Assembly: GCF_007004095.1 (NCBI RefSeq)
Contig: NZ_VHJK01000001.1
Location: 2,360,501 to 2,424,500 of the forward strand
DNA: 64,000 bases
From: Erythrobacter insulae
Lineage (GTDB): Bacteria; Pseudomonadota; Alphaproteobacteria; Sphingomonadales; Sphingomonadaceae
Direction: 5' to 3'
Below, piece after piece: positions 55,043 to 64,000 of the stretch. The number at the start of each line of letters is the position of its first letter. The stretch's first letter is position 1. The translations under genes were made by a program, and so were the position numbers. The notes under the pieces were generated by a model. The model was given only the letters and a program-made list of their open reading frames with translations, was not told the origin of the DNA and ran no database searches.

Positions 55043-57349
55043 TCAGCCGACGACTTTTACAAAGCTGTCGATGACGCGCTTGACGCCGTGTTCTTCAAAC
55101 TCGATTTCCAGCTTGTTGCCTTCTTGATTGGTAACGCAGCCGGTTCCAAATTTATCGTGTTGAACCATCGCGCCGATTGCAATGTCGCTCCGTGGTTTGG
55201 CTGCAAAACTCGCCGCTGATCGGCCGGGCTCACGCAGCCGTGTCTGGGCGGTTTCATAACCGCTGGAAATAGCGCGCTGCCAACCGGGCCCCCGCGATTG
55301 AGCACGGTCCGGCCGGTCTTTTGCCACGTGAGCGAATGGGTCTTCATTCTCGCTCCAATTCGCGCGCCACATCGAAGCGCCACCGGTCATCGTCGTTTCC
55401 TGATCGATGAATTCTTCAGGCAATTCTTCGATAAAGCGTGAAGGGATCGAGCTAACCCATTGGCCATAAATCCGCCGATTGGCAGCATGCAAAATCGTAC
55501 AGCGCCGCTTTGCCCGAGTGATCGCGACATAGGCCAGACGGCGTTCCTCTTCGAGACTGGCCAACCCGCCTTCGTCAATTGCCCTTTGCGAGGGGAAGAC
55601 GCCTTCTTCCCAGCCAACGCAGAACAGATTGTCAAACTCCAGTCCCTTGGCCGCGTGTATCGTCATGATCGTGACCGTTTCTTCTTGGTCGCCGCGATCA
55701 TTGTCCATCACCAGGCTGACATGCTCAAGAAAATCGCCGAGCGTTTCATACTCTTCCATCGCGCGGGCGAGTTCAGACAGGTTTTCTGCACGTCCAGCGC
55801 TTTCAGGCGTGCGATCATTGGCAAGCATGTCGTTATAGCCGGATTCATCCAGAACAAGCCTCAGAAGGTCCGAAGGGCTTATTGTTTCCGCTGCTTCCCG
55901 CCAGGCAAGGAAATGGCGCATCAGGCCGCCAATTGTGTTTGCCGCGCGCGCGGGCAGTTCATCGCTATCGGCAAGCTCTAATGAAGCCGCCGCAAGTGGC
56001 ATTCCCTGGCGCCGTGCATGTTGATGCATCTTCTCAAGAGTTTTTGCGCCGAGCCCGCGTTTCGGTTGATTATAGATGCGCTCAAACGCGAGGTCGTCCT
56101 GAGGTTGGGCAACAATGCGCAAATAGGCGAGTGCATCCCGGATTTCCGCCCGTTCATAAAACCGGAACCCTCCGATAATCCGGTAATTGATCCCGATCTG
56201 GATAAAGCGATCCTCGAATTCGCGGGTCTGGTATTGCGCGCGCACCAGAATTGCGATGGAATCGAGGCTCGCACCTTCCGCTTCCAATCGCTCAATTTCT
56301 TCGCCGACTCTCCGCGCCTCTTCAGGGGCATCCCAAACCCCAATAACTCGGACTTTGTCGCCGCCATTTGCTTCGGTCCACAGGGTTTTCTCGTGGCGAT
56401 TGGAATTGGCGCGGATCAAACCTGATGCTGCCCCCAAAATCTGCGGCGTGGAGCGATAGTTTTGCTCCAGACGAACAACATGGGCGCCCGGAAAATCCTT
56501 TTCAAACCTAAGGATATTGGCGACTTCTGCGCCACGCCATGAATAGATCGACTGATCATCATCGCCGACGACGCAGATGTTTTTATGGCTTTGCGCAAGC
56601 AGGCGCAGCCAAAGATACTGAACCGCATTTGTATCCTGATATTCGTCTACCAGAATGTACTTGTAGCGCTGCTGATATTCCGCGAGCAGATCGGTGTGGG
56701 TGCGGAAGATATTGAGCATATGCAGCATTAGATCGCCAAAATCGCAGGCGTTGAGCGCCTTCAAGCGGTCTTGATACAGCTGATAAAATTCACGGCCTCT
56801 GCCATTGGCGAACGCCTCGTTCTCGCCCGCGTCGATATCAGATGGATTAAGCCCCCGGTTTTTCCAGCGATCGACCAATCCAGCCAATTGGCGCGGAGTC
56901 CACCGTTTCACATCTTCGCCGGCATCGACAATTTGCTGCTTGAGCAAGCGTAGCTGATCGTCGGTGTCGATTATGGTGTAATTGCTTTGCAGACCAACCA
57001 GTTCCGCGTGACGACGGAGCATTTTAGCGCAGATTGAATGGAACGTACCGAGCCACGGAATCCCCTCGGAATTGACGCCCAAATGACCTGCAACGCGCTC
57101 CCGCATCTCGCGCGCGGCCTTATTGGTAAAGGTCACGCACAGGATTTGACTGGGCCACGCCCGCCGGGTCGCAACCAGATGCGCGAGCCGCGCAGTCAGC
57201 GCAGCGGTCTTGCCCGTGCCCGCGCCGGCGAGCATCAGAACGGGGCCTTCGGTTGTCAGAACGGCGTCGCGCTGCGGCGCATTCAATCGCGCGGCATAGG
57301 CGGGAATAGAAGCGTCATCGCTGGGCGAGGAGGGGGCAATATCGGTCAT
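55043..57349 (-). CDS. uvrD: UvrD/PcrA-type ATP-dependent DNA helicase
   Basis: Superfamily 1A helicase, 768 residues from the ATG at 57349. Motif I is AGAGTGKTAALTAR, motif II is VDEYQDTN, then QSIYSWRGAE (III), LEQNYRST (IV), MTIHAAKGLEFD (V) and VAITRAKRR (VI). The C-terminus has the PcrA/UvrD extension (AMVQHDKFGTGCVTNQEGNKLEIEFEEHG) that contacts UvrB or RNA polymerase. It removes the excised oligonucleotide after UvrABC incision and dismantles RecA filaments. No SOS operator is visible before its start, unlike uvrA and recA here. Confidence 0.94.
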   Translation of the reverse strand: MTDIAPSSPSDDASIPAYAARLNAPQRDAVLTTEGPVLMLAGAGTGKTAALTARLAHLVATRRAWPSQILCVTFTNKAAREMRERVAGHLGVNSEGIPWLGTFHSICAKMLRRHAELVGLQSNYTIIDTDDQLRLLKQQIVDAGEDVKRWTPRQLAGLVDRWKNRGLNPSDIDAGENEAFANGRGREFYQLYQDRLKALNACDFGDLMLHMLNIFRTHTDLLAEYQQRYKYILVDEYQDTNAVQYLWLRLLAQSHKNICVVGDDDQSIYSWRGAEVANILRFEKDFPGAHVVRLEQNYRSTPQILGAASGLIRANSNRHEKTLWTEANGGDKVRVIGVWDAPEEARRVGEEIERLEAEGASLDSIAILVRAQYQTREFEDRFIQIGINYRIIGGFRFYERAEIRDALAYLRIVAQPQDDLAFERIYNQPKRGLGAKTLEKMHQHARRQGMPLAAASLELADSDELPARAANTIGGLMRHFLAWREAAETISPSDLLRLVLDESGYNDMLANDRTPESAGRAENLSELARAMEEYETLGDFLEHVSLVMDNDRGDQEETVTIMTIHAAKGLEFDNLFCVGWEEGVFPSQRAIDEGGLASLEEERRLAYVAITRAKRRCTILHAANRRIYGQWVSSIPSRFIEELPEEFIDQETTMTGGASMWRANWSENEDPFAHVAKDRPDRAQSRGPGWQRAISSGYETAQTRLREPGRSAASFAAKPRSDIAIGAMVQHDKFGTGCVTNQEGNKLEIEFEEHGVKRVIDSFVKVVG

Positions 57350-57467
57350 AGTGAAGGGGTGAACAGGTAGAGAACAATGCATTGTCCTGCAAGGGGGGGA
57401 AGCCAATTGCTATGCCCACTTTCGGGAACCAGGTCCAATAGGTAGCAAGACTGTCTCAAGAGCCGCT

Positions 57468-58007
57468 TCAAAGCCGCAAAAGGGTGAGCTTTCCTTTGCC
57501 GATCCGGCGTTCGTTTTCGATGGTGAGGCCATCGACTTTTACATCCTCGTTAAACGCGGTTTCAACCGCGATCCACGTAGCCGGTCCGATCCAGTCGAGC
57601 CGTTTGAGACGATCCAGCGCAACCGAGCCTGCACCTGTATGATAAGGCGGGTCCAGCAGGATAAGGTCATAAGGCCCGCGTGCAGGACGCAGATGCATGA
57701 CCGATGTCGCCTCCACGCTTGACCGAGCGCGAGCATCAAGCGCGGTGATATTTGCGCGAATTACATCGACAGCTGCGCGGTCATTTTCGACAAACAGGCA
57801 GTGCGCTGCTCCCCGCGACAATGCTTCCAGACCCAGCGCACCGGATCCCGCGAAAAGGTCTGCGATGCGCAGCTCTTCAAAGCCGCCCAACCGGCTGTTG
57901 AGCATCGAAAAGAGCGTCTCGCGTGTGCGATCCGCTGTTGGACGGGTTGCATCGCCCTTGGGCGCGGACAGCTTTCGCCCGCGCCATTCTCCGGCAATGA
58001 CCCTCAT
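57468..58007 (-). CDS. rsmD: 16S rRNA (guanine966-N2)-methyltransferase
   Basis: Methylates G966 of 16S rRNA late in small-subunit assembly; 179 residues. Family motifs are GRKLSAPKGDATRPTADRTRETLFSML at the start, LFAGSGALGLEALSRGA for SAM binding, and the catalytic LILLDPPYHTG (DPPY). The start overlaps the stop of the pseudouridine synthase gene by four bases, a classic rRNA-modification pair. Confidence 0.95.
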   Translation of the reverse strand: MRVIAGEWRGRKLSAPKGDATRPTADRTRETLFSMLNSRLGGFEELRIADLFAGSGALGLEALSRGAAHCLFVENDRAAVDVIRANITALDARARSSVEATSVMHLRPARGPYDLILLDPPYHTGAGSVALDRLKRLDWIGPATWIAVETAFNEDVKVDGLTIENERRIGKGKLTLLRL

Positions 58008-58783
58008 GTCACCTGGCCGCGTTTCATTGCGCTCACGAAGCGATCAAGGTCACCTTTGCGAACGCGGGCGGCCTGCCCGCGAGGCAAATCGGCAAGCTGG
58101 AACGGACCATACGCAGTACGGATCAACCTGTTCACTTTCAGGCCAAGATGTTCGAGGACGCGGCGAACTTCGCGGTTCTTGCCTTCTGTGATCGTCATTT
58201 CAATCCAGATGTTGCGTCCTGAAGACCGCTCCATATTGGCGTTGATCGGACCATAGCGAATCCCGTCAATTTCTATGCCTTCGATCAGAGATTCGAGCTG
58301 TTCCTGAGTTACCTCGCCAAACGAACGGGCCCGGTATGTCCGGGGGATACCGGTCGAGGGTAGTTCCATTTGACGTTTCAGCCCGCCATCATTGGTTAGC
58401 AGCAACAGGCCCTCGGTATTAAGATCGAGCCTGCCGATCGGCATCACACGCGGGGCATCTTTGGGAAGAGCATTGGTCAGCGCAGAGTAAATCGTTGGGC
58501 GTCCGGCCATATCGCGTTCTGCAGTGATCAGGCCCGTGGGCTTGTTGAACAGATACATCGTGGTCGGCTCTGGTCCGGCAACCGGATTACCATCGACACT
58601 AACACCCCGAAGAGATGTCAGGAATGTCGCAGGCGTTTCCACTGGCTTGCCGTGAAGTGTGATGCGTTTATCCGCGATCATTCGTTCAATTTCCCGGCGA
58701 CTGGCAACGCCAGCGCGCGCCAAAAGTTTGGCAATACGGTCACCTTCGGGCCGGTCTTCGGATTGTTTCGGATTTGTTGGCAT
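58004..58783 (-). CDS. RluB-type 23S rRNA pseudouridine synthase
   Basis: Pseudouridine synthase of the RsuA/RluB/RluE/RluF branch, 259 residues. The S4 RNA-binding domain covers about residues 15-75 (RIAKLLARAGVASRREIERMIADKRI). The catalytic Asp is in GRLDLNTEGLLLLTNDG. The later blocks YRARSFGEV, GKNREVRRVLEHLGLKVNRLIRTAYGPF are typical. RluB targets U2605, but branch members are hard to separate by eye. It overlaps rsmD (four bases). Confidence 0.9.
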   Translation of the reverse strand: MPTNPKQSEDRPEGDRIAKLLARAGVASRREIERMIADKRITLHGKPVETPATFLTSLRGVSVDGNPVAGPEPTTMYLFNKPTGLITAERDMAGRPTIYSALTNALPKDAPRVMPIGRLDLNTEGLLLLTNDGGLKRQMELPSTGIPRTYRARSFGEVTQEQLESLIEGIEIDGIRYGPINANMERSSGRNIWIEMTITEGKNREVRRVLEHLGLKVNRLIRTAYGPFQLADLPRGQAARVRKGDLDRFVSAMKRGQVT

Positions 58784-58923
58784 AACGCCGAGCGATTAGG
58801 CCTTCCGCAGTCAATGCGCAACGATCTTACCGAGCAAAGCGGAAGAGAGCATTTCGATCCAAGCGATTCTCAACACGTCGGGGCAGCGCGAGCTCAGCGC
58901 CAAATCGCTTGCCTAGAGCGGCT

Positions 58924-60114
58924 TCAAGAATTCTGCTCATTGGCTATCGCAGATGCGACGATCGCATCGAACCGAGCGATCCCGCCTTCTAGCGTACCCA
59001 AGGTGATTTCGCTCACTGCCCCGCTTTCCAGACCTTCTTGGCCAAGCTCTGCTGCACGGAAATCTTCCGAGGCAAATACTCCGCCATCTAACAACGCCCA
59101 GCTGCGCTCCCAATGATCGCGGGCTTTATCAGTCGCCGGTGCTTCGGGAATGAGCATAAAGTCCTCAACCAGTGTGATATTATGGGATTGGGGCATCAGC
59201 ACCATGACATTCACATAATCGGGGCTGGGCACGATAATCGTGGCTGGCAAGAGCTGATAGGCAAACGTGACCACCCGGCGCATCGCAGCCATGTCGGAAA
59301 AATCGATTTTTTCCATATCTTCCAGCCGTCCGACTGCAGAGCGCATATGCGGTCCAATCTCGTCTCCGGCAGTGATACCGTCTTTGAAAAACGGCCCTAT
59401 CGTATCGGCATGGAGACGCAGGACATGATAGCTTTCCAGGAAAGCATCCATAATCAGCTTCCAGTTGCCTTTGACCGTGTGTATTTTCCGGCGGAACATA
59501 TGACTGGTGTCCATCCCGAACGCTTTAAAATCAGCGCCGAGAGTTTCGGCCTCGGTGAAATCAGCGTCATCGTGAGGCGCAAACCAAATCAATCCGCCGG
59601 CCTCATGCGATGGCAGCTGTTTCAGCCCATATTGGCTTTTATCAAGGTCCGGGAATGTTTCAGGGCGGGGGAGCCCGGTGAGGGTTCCGTCCAGTTTATA
59701 CGTCCACGCATGATACGGGCACACCAGACGCGCGGCACATTGCACGTCTTCGCCCTCGACCAATCGCGTTCCGCGATGCTGGCAAACGTTTAGGAACACA
59801 TGCGAGACGCCCTTTTTATCGCGGGTAATCAGAAGCGGACGGCCTGTCGCATCATGCGGGACCGCCATACCGGGTTCGGGCAGCAATGCAGACGGGCATA
59901 AAACCTGAGGCATGCGATCGAACAGCGCGGTTTTCTCGGCTTCAAAATGGGCGGGATCGGTATACCGGCTTGCAGGGACGGTTTGCGTCCCTTTGGTAAC
60001 GCGCGGCTGATTGCTCCGGATTGCCTCTGCCAAAGCGCGTTGACCATCGGTTGCGCGCAGCAAAGGTGTGCCGTTCTCAACCAAAGCTGTTGATGGCGTT
60101 GTGGGAGCGTTCAT
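58924..60114 (-). CDS. Rieske aromatic ring-hydroxylating oxygenase alpha subunit family
   Basis: Rieske non-haem iron oxygenase, 396 residues. The Rieske cluster ligands are Cys111, His113, Cys132 and His135 in CQHRGTRL and CPYHAW. The catalytic iron ligands lie around ESYHVLRLH (His230 and His235), after KGNWKLIMDAF. A first 40-residue stretch is Ser/Thr-rich. No small subunit, ferredoxin or reductase is adjacent, so electron donors must come from elsewhere. Family members range from aromatic dioxygenases to choline or carnitine monooxygenases, and the substrate is not inferable. It diverges from the MFS gene. Confidence 0.88.
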   Translation of the reverse strand: MNAPTTPSTALVENGTPLLRATDGQRALAEAIRSNQPRVTKGTQTVPASRYTDPAHFEAEKTALFDRMPQVLCPSALLPEPGMAVPHDATGRPLLITRDKKGVSHVFLNVCQHRGTRLVEGEDVQCAARLVCPYHAWTYKLDGTLTGLPRPETFPDLDKSQYGLKQLPSHEAGGLIWFAPHDDADFTEAETLGADFKAFGMDTSHMFRRKIHTVKGNWKLIMDAFLESYHVLRLHADTIGPFFKDGITAGDEIGPHMRSAVGRLEDMEKIDFSDMAAMRRVVTFAYQLLPATIIVPSPDYVNVMVLMPQSHNITLVEDFMLIPEAPATDKARDHWERSWALLDGGVFASEDFRAAELGQEGLESGAVSEITLGTLEGGIARFDAIVASAIANEQNS

Positions 60115-60200
60115 AGCAGCGTTCCTATTCCTCTCGTCCGCGGCTAGTGTCGCTTAATTGGTTTCGAACGACAAGTCTGACGAGAAGGACGCGCAAAATT

Positions 60201-61931
60201 ATGGCTGACGCCAAGGCGACAAAACCGGGATGGGGCGAAGTTCTTCGTTCAATGGGGCAGCGCAAGACCGGCTTTATGGCGCTGTTCGGATTTGCCAGCG
60301 GCCTCCCATTTGCGCTGTTTCTTGGCACATTGTTCGCGTGGCTTAGCGATGCCGAAGTCGATTTGGAGACTATGGGGGTCTTTTCGCTTATCGGTCTTGC
60401 CTATGCGTTTCAGTTCCTGTGGTCGCCGTTGATCGACAAAGTGAACATTCCCGGCATGCGTATGCTGGGAAAACGGAAACAGTGGATTGTTCCTTCACAA
60501 TTGCTCCTCGGGGCAATTCTGGTCGCTCTTGCGCTTAGCAATCCCAGCAATGAAACAATCGGCTGGTTCAGTTTGCTGGCGGGGATTGGCGCAATTGCCA
60601 GCGCAACGCAGGATATCGCGATCAATGCCTGGCGGATTGATGTCGCAGATGAGAAAGCGACGATCGATATCCTCTCGACTGTGTATCAAATGGGATACCG
60701 GTTGGCGGCTCTGGTCGGCGGCGCATTGGGTTTGATTATTGCTGCGCGTATCGGTTGGCCGCAGACTTATATGCTGATGGGGGCAATCCTGCTTGGCATA
60801 GGTTTCATCGGCCTGTTCGCGCCCGACAGTGACAGCAAGAAATTGGCCGAGGGCCAGCCCGCAATTGTCGATGAGCTGTTTGTGGCTCTACGCAAGAAAG
60901 GCGAACTGGAACCGGGCATTCGGGCCAAGGCGCTTATAATTGTCGGCGCCCTTTGGGCGGCGGCCATCGGTGTCGTTTTGACCTTCATGTATATGTCGCT
61001 TTTTTACGCACCGGAGAACCGCCCGAACCCTACCGAGTTTACCTTGAACTGGGGGCCATGGATCATTGTTGCTACGGTGGTTGTGCCAGCATTGATCGCC
61101 GGATGGCTCGCCAGTCAAAAGAAACAGGGCAAACATCTGCTTGAACAGGATCAACCAATTCCCAGCGGCAGCGGTTTTGCCATGGACCACCTCTATCGCG
61201 CTCTTGTGCTTCCTTTGGTGGAGTTTGTGGGCCGGATAGGCTGGTCTTTGGTCCTGATTCTCTCGCTGGTGCTCACCTATCGAATTTGCGACGCGATCTG
61301 GGGCAGCTTTGCTTATCCATTCTATCTCGGGGAGCTGAACTACACCAAAGACGAAGTCGCTTTTGCATCCAAATTTTTTGGTGTTGGCGCGATCATTCTC
61401 GGCCTCGCGATTGGCGGCTTCATGCTGTCTATGATGGGCAGGATGTTGACGTTGACGCTGGGCGCTTTGCTCGCCGCCCTTACCAATCTTTTGTATGCGG
61501 ACCTTGCGGCAGGCGGGGCCAATATGCAGGCGGTAAGCGATGCGATCGGTTTTTCATGGCTGATCACACAAGTGCCTGTGATCGGCAGTCCGTCCTTGGC
61601 GAAACTCACATTCACGATCTTTTTTGAAAACCTCGCCATTGGCATTGCAGGCGCTGCGTATATCGCGTGGTTATCGTCCATCGTGAACAAGAATTTCAGC
61701 GCGGTTCAATATGCGCTGCTGTCCTCGCTTACCTTGCTAGTCGGGACGTTGGGCCGCGGCGCTTTGGGTGAAATGATTGAGGATCAGGGCTATTATGATG
61801 TTTTCATTCTCACGACTCTGATCGGCTTTATCGCGGTGGCATTGTGTCTTGCGGAATGGTTCCGTCAGTCGCGGGCAGGGGCGAATTCCGGGGTCGTGGC
61901 GCCTGATCCAGTTGTTCAGCCGGCGGAGTGA
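60201..61931 (+). CDS. MFS transporter, AmpG-like
   Basis: Membrane protein of the AmpG family of the major facilitator superfamily, 576 residues from the ATG at 60201 (GAAGGA before it). An in-frame start at 60147 would add 18 residues. It opens with SMGQRKTGFMALFGFASGLPFALFLGTLFAWL, the AmpG start, followed by FLWSPLIDKV and SATQDIAINAWRID. About 14 hydrophobic segments are seen, and residues about 215-260 form a longer central loop than usual. AmpG imports anhydro-muropeptides for recycling, matching the lytic transglycosylase at 26180. It converges on folC, stop next to stop. Confidence 0.88.
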   Translation: MADAKATKPGWGEVLRSMGQRKTGFMALFGFASGLPFALFLGTLFAWLSDAEVDLETMGVFSLIGLAYAFQFLWSPLIDKVNIPGMRMLGKRKQWIVPSQLLLGAILVALALSNPSNETIGWFSLLAGIGAIASATQDIAINAWRIDVADEKATIDILSTVYQMGYRLAALVGGALGLIIAARIGWPQTYMLMGAILLGIGFIGLFAPDSDSKKLAEGQPAIVDELFVALRKKGELEPGIRAKALIIVGALWAAAIGVVLTFMYMSLFYAPENRPNPTEFTLNWGPWIIVATVVVPALIAGWLASQKKQGKHLLEQDQPIPSGSGFAMDHLYRALVLPLVEFVGRIGWSLVLILSLVLTYRICDAIWGSFAYPFYLGELNYTKDEVAFASKFFGVGAIILGLAIGGFMLSMMGRMLTLTLGALLAALTNLLYADLAAGGANMQAVSDAIGFSWLITQVPVIGSPSLAKLTFTIFFENLAIGIAGAAYIAWLSSIVNKNFSAVQYALLSSLTLLVGTLGRGALGEMIEDQGYYDVFILTTLIGFIAVALCLAEWFRQSRAGANSGVVAPDPVVQPAE

Positions 61932-63191
61932 TCAGTCGGGGATCTCATCATTGAGCTTCAACGCTTGACCCGCGAGGTAAAGCGAGCCTGCGATGAGCAC
62001 GAGAATATTGTCGTCAGGGAGCATTGCCATCGCTTCAGAGAGATCCGCAGCGCTTTTCGCGCCTGCTCCAAATGCGCTCGCTGGGTGCGCATCGTGGCCG
62101 GGGACTGGTACGGCGGTGATGCTCTTTATGATGTCGGACAATGGCTCTACCAGAGATCCGGGATCTTTGTTGTCCAGCATTCCGATGATGAGGTGAACCG
62201 GAGTGCCATCCAGTTCTCCGGCAACCGCATCGCCTGCGCTGCGATTGTGCCCGCCATCAAGTAGCACTTGGCGTTTGCCGGTTAGCGGGCCGTTACACAG
62301 CCGCTGCATACGGGCAGGCCATTGTGCCGAACCGATCCCTGCTGCGATAGATGCCTCAGACACCGATACTTTGGTTTGCGAGCGAACCATCGCCGCGGCG
62401 AGGGCGGCATTGGCCGACTGATGCTTGCCAGACAAAGAACAGTTTTCGGGAGGGAATTCGATCAATTGTTGGATTGTTAGTTCGACCAGAGGAACAGCCC
62501 GATCAAGCGCGATTTGCCGAATTGCATGGACCGCTTCCGGGCAATAATCGGGCATCATCGCGACCAGCGGCACACCGCCTTTTGCAATCCCCGCCTTCTC
62601 AAAAGCGATCCGTGCCATTGGGTCTTTCGGCACGCCTTCTTCTGGCGCAAGCAGGAACTTCTCATGGTCGATACCGAGCGCCGCAATGCCGCAGGCGGCC
62701 AGCACATCAGATTGCATCACATTGGTCGCATCCAGCCTTCCGCCAAGGCCGACTTCGACCACGCATACATCGGCAGGAACACGAGCGAATTCCATGAAGG
62801 CCGCTGCGATTGTGATCTCGAAAAAACTGCAACCGAGCCCCTCGGCGGCGTCGAACACGTCTTCAAGCAGCTTTGCTAACCGAGCATCTTCGATCAGCTT
62901 GCCAGCAACACGGAACCGTTCATTATAACGCACCAGATGCGGGGAAGTCGTGACGTGGACGCGGTAACCCTGCGCCTCCAACATCGCGCGCAGAAAGGCG
63001 CAAGTCGACCCTTTGCCGTTAGTTCCTGCGACGTGGAAGACAGGCGGCAGGTGTTTGTGCGGATCGCCAAGCCGCGAAAGCAGCGTCTCGATCGCGTCCA
63101 GCCCAAGCGTATCGCGCTGAATACTCAACCCGCTCAACCGGTCCAGCTGCGCCTGAACGCGCGGATCGTCCGATGATCCCATATCTCTCAT
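61932..63191 (-). CDS. folC: bifunctional folylpolyglutamate synthase/dihydrofolate synthase
   Basis: Adds glutamate to dihydropteroate and to folates; cytoplasmic, 419 residues (a second Met three codons in is possible). The P-loop is HVAGTNGKGSTCAFLRAM, followed by TSPHLVRYNERFRVAGKLI, the Glu/Lys carbamate site region VEVGLGGRLDATNV and IGIDHEKFL, and DGGHNRSAG in the C-terminal domain. It directly follows accD, 19 bases apart, the usual accD-folC arrangement in proteobacteria. Confidence 0.97.
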   Translation of the reverse strand: MRDMGSSDDPRVQAQLDRLSGLSIQRDTLGLDAIETLLSRLGDPHKHLPPVFHVAGTNGKGSTCAFLRAMLEAQGYRVHVTTSPHLVRYNERFRVAGKLIEDARLAKLLEDVFDAAEGLGCSFFEITIAAAFMEFARVPADVCVVEVGLGGRLDATNVMQSDVLAACGIAALGIDHEKFLLAPEEGVPKDPMARIAFEKAGIAKGGVPLVAMMPDYCPEAVHAIRQIALDRAVPLVELTIQQLIEFPPENCSLSGKHQSANAALAAAMVRSQTKVSVSEASIAAGIGSAQWPARMQRLCNGPLTGKRQVLLDGGHNRSAGDAVAGELDGTPVHLIIGMLDNKDPGSLVEPLSDIIKSITAVPVPGHDAHPASAFGAGAKSAADLSEAMAMLPDDNILVLIAGSLYLAGQALKLNDEIPD

Positions 63192-63210
63192 AACTTGAGA
63201 ATTCGCTGGT

Positions 63211-64000
63211 TCAGGCGGCAGCTTGAGGTTGAAGATAGTCGATCACTGTGCCCAGCGTGTCTTTCAATTCGCGGCGGTGAACAACCATATCGACCATGCC
63301 GTGCTTATGCAGATACTCAGCCCGCTGGAAACCCTCGGGCAGTTGTTCGCGGATCGTGTCTTGAATAACGCGTTGTCCGGCAAAGCCGATCAAGGCGCCC
63401 GGTTCTGCGATATGGACATCGCCCAGCATGGCATAACTCGCCGTCACACCGCCGGTCGTTGGATCGGTCAGCACAACGATATACGGCAGGCCAGCATTCT
63501 TGAGGCGGCGCGTCATTACGGTTGCGCGCGGCATTTGCATAAGGCTCAATATGCCTTCTTGCATCCGAGCTCCGCCTGCTGCGGTGACGACAATGTAGGG
63601 ACATTTTCGGGTCAAAGCGCGCTCGGCACCCGCGCAGAACGCCATGCCTACTGCCATGCCCATCGATCCGCCCATGAACGAAAAATCCTGCACCCCGATA
63701 ACAGCCGGACGGCCATCTATCGTGCCTGATCCAACGCTGAATGCATCATCATGCGGGTTCTTGGCCCGGGCATCCTTTAAACGGTCGGTGTATTTCTTCG
63801 AATCTTTGAACTTTAGCGGGTCTTCTGTGACCTGCGGCTGCGGCAGCAGGTCAAAACCATGATCGAGCAGCAGCGCGAGGCGGGTATCCGCACTGATTCT
63901 GCCGTGATGCTCGCAGCGTGGACAGACGCTCAGATTGTCCTCAAATTCCTGGACAAACAGCATTTCCTGACAGGATTTGCATTTAATCCAGAGGTCTTTT
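63211..64000 (-). CDS. accD: acetyl-CoA carboxylase carboxyltransferase subunit beta (N-terminus outside window)
   Basis: Transfers carboxyl from biotin to acetyl-CoA to make malonyl-CoA, the first step of fatty acid synthesis. Its N-terminus lies beyond base 64000, and 263 residues are visible. The zinc ribbon reads [10 protein letters not shown] followed by [10 protein letters not shown]. The core has [50 protein letters not shown] and [26 protein letters not shown]. The C-terminal tail is short. It leads the accD-folC pair. A Met inside the visible part (63963) is internal, not the start. Confidence 0.96.
   Translation of the reverse strand, partial: KDLWIKCKSCQEMLFVQEFEDNLSVCPRCEHHGRISADTRLALLLDHGFDLLPQPQVTEDPLKFKDSKKYTDRLKDARAKNPHDDAFSVGSGTIDGRPAVIGVQDFSFMGGSMGMAVGMAFCAGAERALTRKCPYIVVTAAGGARMQEGILSLMQMPRATVMTRRLKNAGLPYIVVLTDPTTGGVTASYAMLGDVHIAEPGALIGFAGQRVIQDTIREQLPEGFQRAEYLHKHGMVDMVVHRRELKDTLGTVIDYLQPQAAA

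Overview
The window looks like chromosome of an alphaproteobacterium of the order Sphingomonadales, most likely family Erythrobacteraceae. This is judged from the gene set and protein sequences: a CckA/CpdR cell-cycle pair, a SapC family protein, SleB- and RlpA-type envelope enzymes, alphaproteobacterial SOS operators of the GAAC-N7-GAAC type, moderately high GC and dense ATGA/GTGA gene overlaps. It is inference; no database search was run. Most of the window is ordinary core genome.

Layout. 1-4285: start of mdh (reads off the left edge), a membrane GGDEF-EAL protein, a small unknown protein and a SleB-type cell wall hydrolase, all on minus. 4584-7158: a three-gene vitamin B12/iron-chelate type ABC importer (plus). 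7251-8999: a large coiled-coil-rich lipoprotein (minus). 9392-12409: SOS operator and uvrA. 12410-15349: an accessory patch with a zinc-ribbon protein, a duplicated uvrA 3' tail, an AT-rich AlbA_2/GHKL-type ATPase gene with its own promoter, a 61-residue ORF and a cluster of multi-hairpin repeats. 15350-19279: rlpA, a long unexplained intergenic stretch, argG and cfa. 19365-25701: a DUF1801 gene, then a minus-strand run (SDR, cytochrome b, Moco oxidoreductase; glycine-zipper protein; rlmN, methyltransferase, MOSC; IalB-like). 25688-30191: greB, soluble lytic transglycosylase, divergent dapA, and an aspartoacylase-like gene. 30325-37374: smpB, DUF2062, cckA and two tandem DUF4139 proteins. 37406-46205: SOS operator and recA, alaS, a CPA2 antiporter, a GNAT-nitrilase fusion and icd. 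46379-48997: tRNA-Val(GAC), cpdR, N-formylglutamate amidohydrolase and sapC. 49114-64000: FAD-linked oxidase, unknown secreted protein, RhlE-type helicase, second GGDEF-EAL protein, UvrD-type helicase, rsmD, RluB-type synthase, Rieske oxygenase, AmpG-like MFS protein, folC, and accD (reads off the right edge).

How genes relate. DNA repair is well represented (uvrA, recA, UvrD-type helicase), and two of the three carry visible SOS operators. The CckA hybrid kinase and the receiver CpdR, which act in the same phosphorelay in Caulobacter, lie about 12.5 kb apart. The SDR, cytochrome b and Tat-exported molybdoenzyme overlap and form one operon. Peptidoglycan remodelling is represented by SleB, RlpA, Slt and AmpG.

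The most unusual sequence lies between uvrA and rlpA. It holds a 32-base near-perfect copy of the uvrA 3' end 312 bp downstream of the original, an AT-rich gene of probable foreign origin, and at least five copies of a three-stem repeat whose loops and linkers are conserved while the stem arms differ in a base-pair-preserving way.
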